NCBI GenBank assembly: GCA_024229115.1
Contig: JAAEST010000104.1
Coordinates: forward strand, 1 to 64,000
Direction of reading: 5' to 3'
Length of the DNA: 64,000 nt
Origin: Oligoflexia bacterium
GTDB lineage: Bacteria > Bdellovibrionota > Bacteriovoracia > Bacteriovoracales > Bacteriovoracaceae
Shown here: positions 52,269 through 59,670 of the stretch, one piece after another
Layout of the letters: each line of letters opens with the position of its first letter
Position numbering within the stretch: position 1 is the first letter of the stretch
Position numbers and translations under genes: made by a program
Notes under the pieces: model-generated
The model's database searches: none
What the model saw: only the letters and a program-made list of their open reading frames with translations
Told to the model about the DNA's origin: nothing

Positions 52269-52797
52269 TTCCAAAAATCTGTTTTGTGGCCTCAAGTGTG
52301 TGAACCTGAATAAGATCTACCTTGTAGCTAATCATCAAGGGGTGTCTCGGATTTCCCTGCTTAGTCGGCTCTCCAATTGCGAATAAGTTTTGATCTTCTA
52401 GAATTTTCATAACCTTTTTTACTCTTTCGCCTTTTTTGGGACAAGAATTTCCCCACGCTATAACGGTTATATCCGAAATATTTGCATACTTGTTAATATA
52501 CATATCATTTTCAGATCCTATTACATCAATTCCTTTATCTAATAGTTTAGCTACGGCCTTAGCATCAGTTTCTCTCCACGCAAAGAGATTGGTAACATAG
52601 AAACCCTCATATCCCCACTCTTTACAAAAGCCAATGCATTTTCTAATTGTTGCATCATCAATCTCAGAATCAGCCTTTGATGGATTAAGCATAACAAAGT
52701 TAACCATTTTTTCAGGTTCGATATCTTTTTCACCCCAATATCTCATTAAAGAATATCTATATTTTTTGCACTTACTTATCTTTGTGTCTTTTTTCAT
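52246..52797 (-). CDS. DUF1643 family protein
   Basis: The 183-residue product contains the family's characteristic sequence: RYSLMRYWGE, FVMLNPSKADSEIDDATIRKCIGFCKEWGYEGFYVTNLFAWR and TVIAWGN. The biochemical role of DUF1643 is not established; members are common on mobile elements and phages. ATG 52797 is preferred to TTG 52803, which would overlap the preceding small gene. It is translated after a 34-residue gene upstream. Confidence 0.85.
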   Translation of the reverse strand: MKKDTKISKCKKYRYSLMRYWGEKDIEPEKMVNFVMLNPSKADSEIDDATIRKCIGFCKEWGYEGFYVTNLFAWRETDAKAVAKLLDKGIDVIGSENDMYINKYANISDITVIAWGNSCPKKGERVKKVMKILEDQNLFAIGEPTKQGNPRHPLMISYKVDLIQVHTLEATKQIFGTTNLLDN

Positions 52798-52799
52798 CT

Positions 52800-52904
52800 T
52801 CAACCTTGTTCTTTATTTTCAAATGGCATATTTAACATCACCTCTTCAGCAGCCATATAATAAGCCTGAGTAGAACTAATTGATACTCCCTCATTTTTAT
52901 TCAT
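52800..52904 (-). CDS. Small 34-residue hypothetical protein
   Basis: ATG 52904 overlaps the stop of the exported gene upstream (TAATG), with GGGGA about 8 nt before it. The frame encodes a short acidic helix (SSTQAYYMAAEEVMLNMPFE) and ends 3 nt before the DUF1643 start. The tight packing on both sides argues that it is translated, but the function is unknown. Confidence 0.45.
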   Translation of the reverse strand: MNKNEGVSISSTQAYYMAAEEVMLNMPFENKEQG

Positions 52905-54583
52905 TAAAATCCCCTATTAAGTTCTGGAAAGGTCACATAGTCCTTGTAATCAACCTTTGATCGCCTTTTTCGCTCCTCTTCAAGTTTTCTTCTTCTGGTT
53001 GCTTCTTTTTCAAGAAGCGCTTCCTTTTCTCTCTGTGCCTGCATCATCACTTTTTGTTCAAAGGCCTGCTCAACTAGCATTTGATTGATTTCGGTATTAA
53101 GGGCCATTGCTTCGGCCATCTTCAAATTTAGGGCTGCAAGATTTTTTACAGGAGCACATTTAACCTCTTCTTGAGTGTAGATCCCCGCTTCATCACTGAC
53201 TTCCTTTTGTTCTACATTTCTAAAGTATCCAAGATGGTATGATTCAAAGGTCCAGATATGTGCTCTGGCTTGTTTTAATTTCTTTGTATATTGAACAAGG
53301 GAAGTGGCATAAAAAGATAGAAGGGAGCCTGATTTTTTAATGGCCATCTTCTTATTTTCAATACACTCGCCGTAATCCTTTTCAACATTTTCTCTAAAAT
53401 CACTACTATTAAAATCGTGTTTTTCTCTAATCTCTCCTTTGTTACAAAGAATAGAGAAATCTTGAAATTCCCTTTCCACCTTCTTTTCAACAGGGGCATC
53501 CAGAAGTCCTCTGGTTTCACTTGTGGCCTGACTAAATGCCCATGTCTTCCATTTGGATTCCCACTTAGCGATAAAATCAGGAAGTAGCTTTCCATTTGTT
53601 TTTAAAGGACATGATCCTGAGAGATTATTTGGGTTACCTTTCGCCCCACAAAATGTCTGATACTTCTTTTTAATAGTTTCCTTATACTCTTCTGTACGAG
53701 ACTCGGTCGGAGAAGCGTCATTTGAGAGATTCTTCTTTTTAAATTTTACTGTCTCTACACTGGCCTCTCTAACCTGAATATTATATTCAAAGGTCTTTAC
53801 CTGAAGCCTATTTAGCTCTTTTAAAAAATCCGTATGCTCTTTTTCGCCATTAGTGAATCTATAGGCCATAGCAGATAGGGCTTCGTTATAGAAGTTTACG
53901 TGAGCTAGGTATTTTTCAATATTTTCTTCTTGAGGAATCACTTCTTTTTCATAGATATTTCCATAATCTTCATTGGTTGGAGCTTTTGGACAACTCATTG
54001 TCTCGGCATTAAGACTTCGCCTGTAAGCAACCCTTGAAATCTTTGCCATATCGGCTTCTAATTTGGCCCGTGTACGAGTATTAATATTAGTACCAAGTCT
54101 AAGATCACTATAGTCAGTGGCGGTTTTATAAAAGCGATTTAGTTTAAGAGATTGTCTTCTTGTGGCAATTTGAGAAAGAGGTCTAGATTTTCCGTTATCA
54201 TCAATAAAGACATCTTTAATGTCCCACACTTCTCTAGCAAAGTTTAAATCTTCGTTAAATTTATTATTTGTGAGTTTATTTAAATACTCTGCTGAAGAAA
54301 AGATCTTTTCGGAAGTGCTCAGATTCTTCATTCTCGCTAAAAATGAACAGAAGTCTAAAATAACGTTTGAAGTTGATATCGCTCCCCACGCTACCCCTGC
54401 CCCTCCATTGACTGGGAAGTTGACATTACTCCAGGCCGAAGCAATTCCTGCGATTTTATCATAATGACCACAAAACCTAAGATCAACACTTAAGCCACCA
54501 ACATTGACTGGCTTATCAAAGTCTTGGGCCTTGATAGTTGATGTCATTAAAATAAGAAAAAGTAGTGTAATTAGTTTTTTCAT
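52904..54583 (-). CDS. Exported T4SS-linked hypothetical protein
   Basis: The 559-residue product has a signal peptide (about 1-19, ending IKAQ). An N-terminal hydrophobic Gly/Ala-rich segment with two cysteines (LRFCGHYDKIAGIASAW, NVILDFCSFLARM) could insert in membrane or form a disulfide. A helical middle follows, with further Cys pairs (MSCPKAP, TFCGAKGN, GSCPLKTN). The C-terminus is a strongly charged coiled coil (about 500-540). A motif A copy lies 14 nt upstream. The size, export and context suggest a periplasmic pilus-assembly factor, but no named Tra/VirB family fits well. Confidence 0.55.
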   Translation of the reverse strand: MKKLITLLFLILMTSTIKAQDFDKPVNVGGLSVDLRFCGHYDKIAGIASAWSNVNFPVNGGAGVAWGAISTSNVILDFCSFLARMKNLSTSEKIFSSAEYLNKLTNNKFNEDLNFAREVWDIKDVFIDDNGKSRPLSQIATRRQSLKLNRFYKTATDYSDLRLGTNINTRTRAKLEADMAKISRVAYRRSLNAETMSCPKAPTNEDYGNIYEKEVIPQEENIEKYLAHVNFYNEALSAMAYRFTNGEKEHTDFLKELNRLQVKTFEYNIQVREASVETVKFKKKNLSNDASPTESRTEEYKETIKKKYQTFCGAKGNPNNLSGSCPLKTNGKLLPDFIAKWESKWKTWAFSQATSETRGLLDAPVEKKVEREFQDFSILCNKGEIREKHDFNSSDFRENVEKDYGECIENKKMAIKKSGSLLSFYATSLVQYTKKLKQARAHIWTFESYHLGYFRNVEQKEVSDEAGIYTQEEVKCAPVKNLAALNLKMAEAMALNTEINQMLVEQAFEQKVMMQAQREKEALLEKEATRRRKLEEERKRRSKVDYKDYVTFPELNRGF

Positions 54584-54771
54584 TTCCTAACCTCTACCTT
54601 CTCAATCGAATTTTTCTGAGTAAGCAAGCGACTTTTCTTTGAATTTTCACACCTTAAGCAGTTTTTATTGGTGGACTTTTTAAGCCCTGCACATTGGGGA
54701 CATACACTCTTTTGTCTTAAAGAGCACTCACAATTCGTTAAAAAACAGATGATACAAGTAGAGCTTTTCAT
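54580..54771 (-). CDS. Cys-rich miniprotein, possible zinc ribbon
   Basis: The 63-residue product has four Cys pairs or singles (STCIICF, NCECSL, VCPQCAGL, NCLRCEN), enough for two zinc ribbons. A motif A copy ends 2 nt before the ATG, like the one at 15793. The next gene's motif A copy lies inside this gene's last codons, and its stop overlaps the next ATG. Lack of a signal suggests a cytoplasmic role such as regulator or chaperone. Confidence 0.55.
   Translation of the reverse strand: MKSSTCIICFLTNCECSLRQKSVCPQCAGLKKSTNKNCLRCENSKKSRLLTQKNSIEKVEVRK
54598..54608 (-). promoter_or_regulatory. Motif A copy inside the end of the Cys-rich gene
   Basis: Minus-strand CGATTGAGAAG, 14 nt before ATG 54583. 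It lies in coding sequence (reading SIEKV), so the motif was kept despite the coding constraint. Confidence 0.55.
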
Positions 54772-54773
54772 AT

Positions 54774-54784
54774 CTACTCAATCG
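54774..54784 (-). promoter_or_regulatory. Motif A copy touching the 54771 start codon
   Basis: Minus-strand CGATTGAGTAG followed by AT and ATG. No other ribosome site is visible, so leaderless translation is possible. Confidence 0.55.
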
Positions 54785-54790
54785 TATAAT

Positions 54791-56017
54791 CTAGAGGGGC
54801 TTGATTATTACTTCTTTAATTCCTTCGATTTTGTATTTTGGTGAGAAATTTCCTTCAAAATTGATAACCATTTCAAAGTTAGTAGATTTAGGGAAATCTT
54901 TATAAGAACATAAAATTAGAGTTCGATCACATAAACTATCATAGGGCCAGGCATTATGAGGAAGGTCAAATTTCTTGGCCACTTTTGCACAATCAGATGC
55001 ACTAAACGGAACATACACTAAAATTTTGTACTCTTTAGAAAGCTCCTTTATTAGAGTTAAGGACTTTATAAATAATTCACTCGCGTTAGCTTTGTTGTCA
55101 ACTTTTACACTAAGGGAGCTCTTGTCATTAAGACTAAACCTATCTTCATAAATAAAATGTTTCATATGCTCTTTGTAAGAGCTATTTTTAAATTTTTTAT
55201 AAACGTATCGCTCCCCTACGTACTCTTTTTCAAGATATGTCTTTTTGTACCACTCAATACTAACTTGCGGATAAAGTATATTTACAAGTGAGAAAAGACC
55301 CTTGGGGCTTTCTTTAGGGTATTTGTTTGATAGGATAATTATTTTCTTATAGTTCTTTGAAATCTTTTTTATATCTTTAAATTTATAAGTATTTCTATTA
55401 AAGATATTTGATGCTTGGTGAATAATTAAGACTTCACTAAAGTGCTCATAGATTTGGGAATATTTGTATATATTTAAATCATTTGAAAATTCTTTATAGT
55501 ATTTTGTTTTAATACTCTCCAGTGCCGATGGGGAGCTTATAATGTCAAATCCCTTACCTTCCTTTTTAAGGAGTCTGATGACATCGAAAATGGTGTCACT
55601 CGCTACGTTTGAAAAAATAATGGCCCTATACTCACTTGCCTTTATAAAAGCGCAAATTTTCTCTCTCTGTGGCGAAATACCTAGATTGAGAGGCTCATAA
55701 TTCCCATTAAGCACTTCTTCGACATTTTGTTTACGGCTAAATTCATCTAGGTAATTGTCGAATTCTTCGTTTGTCGCAATTTTGAGCTCATCTTTAACAA
55801 TATTTTCAAGTAGTCCTTTTATAAACTTGATATCTTTAAACCTAAAGATTTGAAATTGTTTTAACACCTTGTCATAGCGAATTGAATTTTTTCGTAGGTA
55901 TTTTTTCACATATTGAAAAGTATTAGTGTTTGGAAAATCGTCGTCCTCGATTTCAATAAACTTAAGCTTAAGGGCATCAATGTTATTAACATTATCAATA
56001 GTTAAGCTAACCCTCAT
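54791..56017 (-). CDS. Putative degenerate SNF2/SF2-like ATPase homologue
   Basis: The order of segments in this 408-residue protein follows an SNF2-type helicase: a Q-motif-like GISPQREKICAFI, a first strand (YRAIIFSNVASDTIFDVIRLL, where Walker A would be), FDIISSPSALESI, HFSEVLIIHQASNIFNRNTYKF (at the DEAH position), YKKIIILSNKYPKESPKGLF (at the LTGTP position), NILYPQVS..WYKKTYLE, and a second domain starting at KEYKILVYVPFS. The P-loop Gly-Lys-Thr and Asp-Glu are absent. It may therefore be an inactive structural homologue. Its ATG overlaps the previous gene by 4 nt. The resemblance is topological and uncertain. Confidence 0.35.
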   Translation of the reverse strand: MRVSLTIDNVNNIDALKLKFIEIEDDDFPNTNTFQYVKKYLRKNSIRYDKVLKQFQIFRFKDIKFIKGLLENIVKDELKIATNEEFDNYLDEFSRKQNVEEVLNGNYEPLNLGISPQREKICAFIKASEYRAIIFSNVASDTIFDVIRLLKKEGKGFDIISSPSALESIKTKYYKEFSNDLNIYKYSQIYEHFSEVLIIHQASNIFNRNTYKFKDIKKISKNYKKIIILSNKYPKESPKGLFSLVNILYPQVSIEWYKKTYLEKEYVGERYVYKKFKNSSYKEHMKHFIYEDRFSLNDKSSLSVKVDNKANASELFIKSLTLIKELSKEYKILVYVPFSASDCAKVAKKFDLPHNAWPYDSLCDRTLILCSYKDFPKSTNFEMVINFEGNFSPKYKIEGIKEVIIKPL

Positions 56018-57030
56018 AATGAGTCCTTCTCGTACTTAATTGAATCAAGAATTTTCTGAGGTGCACTAAAATCAAAAGCATTTTTTGAATAAGAAAAAAG
56101 AAACTGATCAACTAGTTTTTCAATACTTTTTCTAACGAATATAATCCATAGATTGGCTTCTTTAATTTTCAAATCAGCATTATCGCTCGTTATTTTGAAA
56201 ACAAGATCATACAAGGCGTTCTCACCTAGTTTAATGCAAAAATCAAAAGGACTTCCCTTGCAGTGAGTAAGACTCACTTTTGTAAGAATAAGATCCTCAA
56301 AAACTACGACTTCTTTAAATAGTTCACTAAGATCACCTTTAACACCGTATTTTTTCTTATTGCTAGAAAATTCGATTCGACCCCTATTGTAAATTTGAAA
56401 ATCTTCATCAAGGCTTTTAGCAAAGCACCAGAATATAAAGCTCTTTTGAAAATCATTTAATGATAAATCGAGGTTTTCGCAAAGATGATAATAGCTTGAT
56501 GCTTTAAAGGGATTCCAGGGCTCAATCTTTATTAATATTTCATGAGCTATAAAATTAATCATTTCTACTTTGGCCTTTGCACTTATAACAAATAGATTAT
56601 TTTTAAGATCTATAAAGAATTCAAAATACTGCTCTTTAATGTCTGCTTGTTGATAATACTTAGTTCTAGCGTATGCCTTAAGCTCACTTAGCTCATCTTT
56701 TGGGAGGTCTTTTTCACAGTTTAAATGGAGAGCTTCAAGGGTCTCTTTGAGAAATTGTTTGTAAATGGGATCATGCTTTTTTTTATTAAAAGATTTATAC
56801 TGACGAACAATCTGCCCCATAATTATTTTGCAATCATTGTCTTCGTAGAAATTTAGAACACTTTTGTTAACATCTTTAATTGAACATACGTGAATTGCTT
56901 CAGTTTGAGATGTACCCTTAATACTTTTTTTCTCTAGTCCTTCCAGAAATAAAATTAATTCGTCTTTATTAAGATCCCTAGACTCTATTTTAAATATTCT
57001 TGCACTAAAGCGACCATCAAGAATTGACAT
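56014..57030 (-). CDS. Hypothetical protein, possibly RdgC-like
   Basis: The 338-residue soluble alpha/beta protein has a strand-rich start (SARIFKIESRDLNKDELILFLEGL), a long middle and a C-terminal part (FIFWCFAKSLDEDF, NRGRIEFSSNKKKYGVKGDL, LILTKVSLTHCKGSPFDFCIKL). This recalls the layout of RdgC, a ring-forming DNA-binding protein. The similarity is weak. It is coupled by overlap to the SNF2-like gene downstream and preceded by the lipoprotein gene (1-nt gap). Confidence 0.35.
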   Translation of the reverse strand: MSILDGRFSARIFKIESRDLNKDELILFLEGLEKKSIKGTSQTEAIHVCSIKDVNKSVLNFYEDNDCKIIMGQIVRQYKSFNKKKHDPIYKQFLKETLEALHLNCEKDLPKDELSELKAYARTKYYQQADIKEQYFEFFIDLKNNLFVISAKAKVEMINFIAHEILIKIEPWNPFKASSYYHLCENLDLSLNDFQKSFIFWCFAKSLDEDFQIYNRGRIEFSSNKKKYGVKGDLSELFKEVVVFEDLILTKVSLTHCKGSPFDFCIKLGENALYDLVFKITSDNADLKIKEANLWIIFVRKSIEKLVDQFLFSYSKNAFDFSAPQKILDSIKYEKDSL

Positions 57031-57031
57031 A

Positions 57032-57271
57032 CTAGTATATAAGTTTGATTAACTCTTCTTTATCAACGCTAACCCTATCTTTGTTTTTAAAGCTCCCCTT
57101 CTTATTTCTTCTTTCAATTTCCATTGCTCTTTTATGAAGACGAAGTTGCTCTTTAGAAACTATTTCATCTACATCAACGCTGGAGCTAGTGCATGAGCTT
57201 AGATTAAGTAGGAATAAAAGTAAGATAAATAAACTTATTTTTAATGGATGTTTATTAATTTTCTCTAACAT
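57032..57271 (-). CDS. Small lipoprotein, VirB7-like size
   Basis: The 79-residue product has a lipoprotein signal ending in lipobox LSSC (Cys at about 27), then Thr-Ser-rich and basic helical sequence. Small lipoproteins in T4SS clusters (VirB7/TraV type) pin the outer ring to the outer membrane; this one fits by size and location, not by motif. Its ATG lies inside the end of the 45-residue gene before it. Confidence 0.55.
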   Translation of the reverse strand: MLEKINKHPLKISLFILLLFLLNLSSCTSSSVDVDEIVSKEQLRLHKRAMEIERRNKKGSFKNKDRVSVDKEELIKLIY

Positions 57272-57392
57272 GGCTTACCTTTTGTTTTTCTTCAGTGCTT
57301 TTTTCTTGGGTTGTTTTCGAAGTTTTAAATATTACGTTCATGGCCAAAAACAACCCAAGAAAAGCTATAATTGTTGTGTATGTGCTTCGCAT
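57255..57392 (-). CDS. Small 45-residue membrane protein
   Basis: ATG 57392 follows AGGAGACT. The frame encodes a single hydrophobic segment (TTIIAFLGLFLAMNVIF) and a Lys/Glu/Thr-rich tail, ending at 57255. Its last 17 nt overlap the lipoprotein gene. A motif A copy lies 14 nt upstream, which supports a real first gene of this operon (57392 to 54791). Confidence 0.6.
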   Translation of the reverse strand: MRSTYTTIIAFLGLFLAMNVIFKTSKTTQEKSTEEKQKVSHVREN

Positions 57393-57406
57393 ACCTAGTC
57401 TCCTAT

Positions 57407-57417
57407 CTTCTCAATCG
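57407..57417 (-). promoter_or_regulatory. Motif A copy before the 57392 operon
   Basis: Minus-strand CGATTGAGAAG preceded by TTTA, 14 nt before the start codon. It probably controls four genes down to 54791. Confidence 0.6.
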
Positions 57418-57444
57418 TAAATTTTTAGGCCTTAAGAAAAGGTT

Positions 57445-58029
57445 CTAATTAGTCCTACTATTAATTTCGTCATAAGCTTCTCTATAGTCTTTAAGTGCTC
57501 TATGTAGTCTTACGTTTTTAGTGCTCGATTGCTTTTTTTGCTGATATTCCCCTTTTAAGGTGTCAATTAACGCCTTTTTGCTTGATTCCTTTACTTCTAA
57601 ATCAGAAAGAGGTTTGAGATAGTCAAATTCGGTCATGATCTTATAATCCTGACTAGCTTGTAATTCTGAAAAATCAAGCCTATCCCTCTTTCTAACATCT
57701 CTTTTGATGGCCGTTTTGTATTTATATTTATCAAGAACTTCACATCTAAATCTTCTCTTAAATCTAACTACTAGATCATGGAGCGTGTATGGAAGATCTC
57801 CTTTTTCATTAGGACTATTTGCGACTCCATCTCTATCAAGCTCAATAAATATTGAAGCTAAAGCTATCATTGAACAATCTTCGAGATCTTCTTCCACAAT
57901 TGGAAAAGAGTGATACTTTCTACTGTTTTTAACAATATTCTTAACGGCAGGAACGCTTGCCAAGAGATTGAGGTTTTGTTCGTATGTGTACTTATTTAAA
58001 ATGATTGAAGCAGGATGAACCTTTTTCAT
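57445..58029 (-). CDS. Hypothetical protein with possible sigma-region-2-like segment
   Basis: The 194-residue basic protein includes EEDLEDCSMIALASIFIELDRDG, then VRFKRRFRCEVLDKYKYKT, then AIKRDVRKRDRLDFSELQ. This recalls the sequence of helices in sigma region 2, including a D-L acidic helix and a basic arginine-rich helix, but no region 4 is clear. GGAGGG precedes ATG 58029. A motif C copy lies 65 nt upstream. It could be a partial sigma-like or DNA-binding regulator; the call is weak. Confidence 0.35.
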   Translation of the reverse strand: MKKVHPASIILNKYTYEQNLNLLASVPAVKNIVKNSRKYHSFPIVEEDLEDCSMIALASIFIELDRDGVANSPNEKGDLPYTLHDLVVRFKRRFRCEVLDKYKYKTAIKRDVRKRDRLDFSELQASQDYKIMTEFDYLKPLSDLEVKESSKKALIDTLKGEYQQKKQSSTKNVRLHRALKDYREAYDEINSRTN

Positions 58030-58094
58030 TTTGCCCTCCTTGGCAGTATTTCAATTCCTTTGGTGAACTCATCCTACAATCTGAAGAAGTACTT

Positions 58095-58114
58095 CTATGT
58101 GATTTGGCCCATAC
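58095..58114 (-). promoter_or_regulatory. Motif C copy before the 58029 gene
   Basis: CTATGTGATTTGGCCCATAC on the plus strand, the most diverged of the five copies, with TAGGAT 19 nt downstream toward the gene. Confidence 0.55.
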
Positions 58115-58222
58115 TAAAAAAACCAAGGGTGTAAATGTAAAACTCCCACCTGATACCAAGTACTTACTCTAGGTTTTTAATATTTTTCGTGGGATTATTT
58201 CAGATATTTCTCTTAATTATTG

Positions 58223-58254
58223 ATGACACTTATCGACATATAGTGTATACTGTT
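58223..58254 (+). promoter_or_regulatory. Motif B promoter before the 58268 gene
   Basis: ATGACA (58223-58228), 17-nt spacer and TATACT (58246-58251) inside ATAGTGTATACTGTT (58240-58254), identical over 15 bases to the ssb promoter copy. The start codon is only 13 nt further on. Confidence 0.7.
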
Positions 58255-58267
58255 ACAAAGAGGTATT

Positions 58268-58726
58268 ATGATTAATAAAAAAACGATACAAGAAAAAATT
58301 GCTGATCTTAAGTCTTACCTAAGCACATTAGAGGATATAAAGGCCCAAAATGAAGATAATGACTCTAATGCCTTGATACATAATGGCAAGCTTTTCTATT
58401 TCGCAATATCTAAAATTATCGATAACGGTGATTATAAAGAGGACTTTTTGTATATTCACCCTGAAAAGTTGAATCTCAATAAAGATTTAGATTTTGATGA
58501 TTTGAGCGAAAAACTTGAAGATTTTTTAGCTCAATTGGGTGAGTCTCTTGGTCTAAGCGAGATTAGTGACACCTGGGCCGATGAGAGTAATTATAATGTT
58601 CGTTTTAACTGCCCTGAAGGAACAGAAGGTGTTCAATATTTATTAGAGCTTGAAAGAGAGCTTCTTTTTGAAAGAGAGCTTTCTAATAGTTATGTTATAA
58701 TATCAGATACAGAGTTTTCAAAATAA
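58268..58726 (+). CDS. Small acidic hypothetical protein
   Basis: The 152-residue product is strongly acidic (DFDDLSEKLEDFLAQLGESLGLSE) and helical, with no signal. AGAGG lies before the ATG. It shares an exact motif B promoter with ssb and the RecE-type gene. An acidic, DNA-mimic-like or partner role in DNA processing is a possibility raised only by this regulation. No family recognised. Confidence 0.55.
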   Translation: MINKKTIQEKIADLKSYLSTLEDIKAQNEDNDSNALIHNGKLFYFAISKIIDNGDYKEDFLYIHPEKLNLNKDLDFDDLSEKLEDFLAQLGESLGLSEISDTWADESNYNVRFNCPEGTEGVQYLLELERELLFERELSNSYVIISDTEFSK

Positions 58727-58744
58727 CCTTGTCGGGAGGTAAGT

Positions 58745-59266
58745 GTGCGTTTTATATATCTTTTCTTGGCTTTCCTATTTTCTCTAAATATTTACTCACA
58801 AACTCAAATCGAGGAGTGTAAAGGTGATAACTGCACTAATACAAAATACCGAGTAATAGAGACTGAGTATAAAAAAGAAAAGGTAGGTGCCAGTGAAGGT
58901 GGATCACTACTCTTTGATAGAGGCAACACTAAGTACAAAAAAACTAAAACGAAGCAATTTCAATTAAAGCTAAGTGATATTAAAGAAGGTCTTTGTCTAG
59001 TTGGGGACAAAAAAGGAAGCTTTTATAAGATCGTATCTTTTGATTCTTCTTCTAAAAAAATCTATATGGTTGAGGAGAAAATACTTGATCCAAATGTATT
59101 GAAGCAAAAATATTACTTCTTTGATTCAAGAGACTTTAACCGAGACCTAGAAATCATCAGTTGTAAAAATACCCCTAGATTAAACGATTCAAGCTATGTG
59201 AATAATTGCATTAAGAAAAATCGTGTTGGTACTTATTTCTGCGAAGAGGATCGAGTTAGGTATTAA
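58745..59266 (+). CDS. Exported hypothetical protein
   Basis: Starts at GTG 58745 with GGGAGGT upstream. The 173-residue product has a signal peptide (MRFIYLFLAFLFSLNIYSQ) and six cysteines at both ends of the mature part (EECKGDNCTN, GLCLVGD, ISCKN, NNCIKKNRVGTYFCEED). It is followed 18 nt after the acidic-protein gene, in the same unit. Family not recognised. Confidence 0.6.
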   Translation: MRFIYLFLAFLFSLNIYSQTQIEECKGDNCTNTKYRVIETEYKKEKVGASEGGSLLFDRGNTKYKKTKTKQFQLKLSDIKEGLCLVGDKKGSFYKIVSFDSSSKKIYMVEEKILDPNVLKQKYYFFDSRDFNRDLEIISCKNTPRLNDSSYVNNCIKKNRVGTYFCEEDRVRY

Positions 59267-59268
59267 GT

Positions 59269-59445
59269 TTACTCACATTTTAAAAATTTCTTAGCCTCAC
59301 AACTAAGACACTTTTGTTTTTCTGGATTCTCTACATGTTCACAAAAACAATCTTGCTCGCTGTGATGAAGACACATCTCGTAAAATACACTCCATTGTCT
59401 TTTCTCAATTACCGATTGTTTTTCTAAATCAACTAGTACCTTCAT
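59269..59445 (-). CDS. Cys/His-rich 58-residue miniprotein
   Basis: ATG 59445 with AAGGTG about 7 nt upstream. The product carries MCLHHSEQDCFCEHVEN and KCLSCEAKKFLKC, giving six to seven possible zinc ligands. It closely parallels the Cys-rich gene at 54580 in size and motif style. It lies convergent to the exported gene, 3 nt from its stop, and just after the 67-residue gene downstream of VirB4. Confidence 0.55.
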   Translation of the reverse strand: MKVLVDLEKQSVIEKRQWSVFYEMCLHHSEQDCFCEHVENPEKQKCLSCEAKKFLKCE

Positions 59446-59466
59446 GTTACACCTTAGTTTGTTTTA

Positions 59467-59670
59467 TTAAGAAAACTTTCCAACTTCTACATAAGAAGTG
59501 TCTAGATACCTCCCCATGGAAAATATATAGCTACCAACAGGGACGTATTTATTCTTCTTCGTAACTGTTTTCAAGAAATTAATTGTACGAAAAGGAAGCC
59601 TGGCACTTTTTGTTCTTTCAGCAATTCTTAGATCATTCCTCTCTTCGCTATAAACTACTACCCAACTCAT
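59467..59670 (-). CDS. Small hypothetical protein coupled to virB4
   Basis: ATG 59670 overlaps the VirB4 stop (ATGA), so it is translated with it. The 67-residue product is beta-rich and basic (WVVVYSEERNDLRIAERT; YVPVGSYIFSMGRYLD). No family recognised. Confidence 0.55.
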   Translation of the reverse strand: MSWVVVYSEERNDLRIAERTKSARLPFRTINFLKTVTKKNKYVPVGSYIFSMGRYLDTSYVEVGKFS

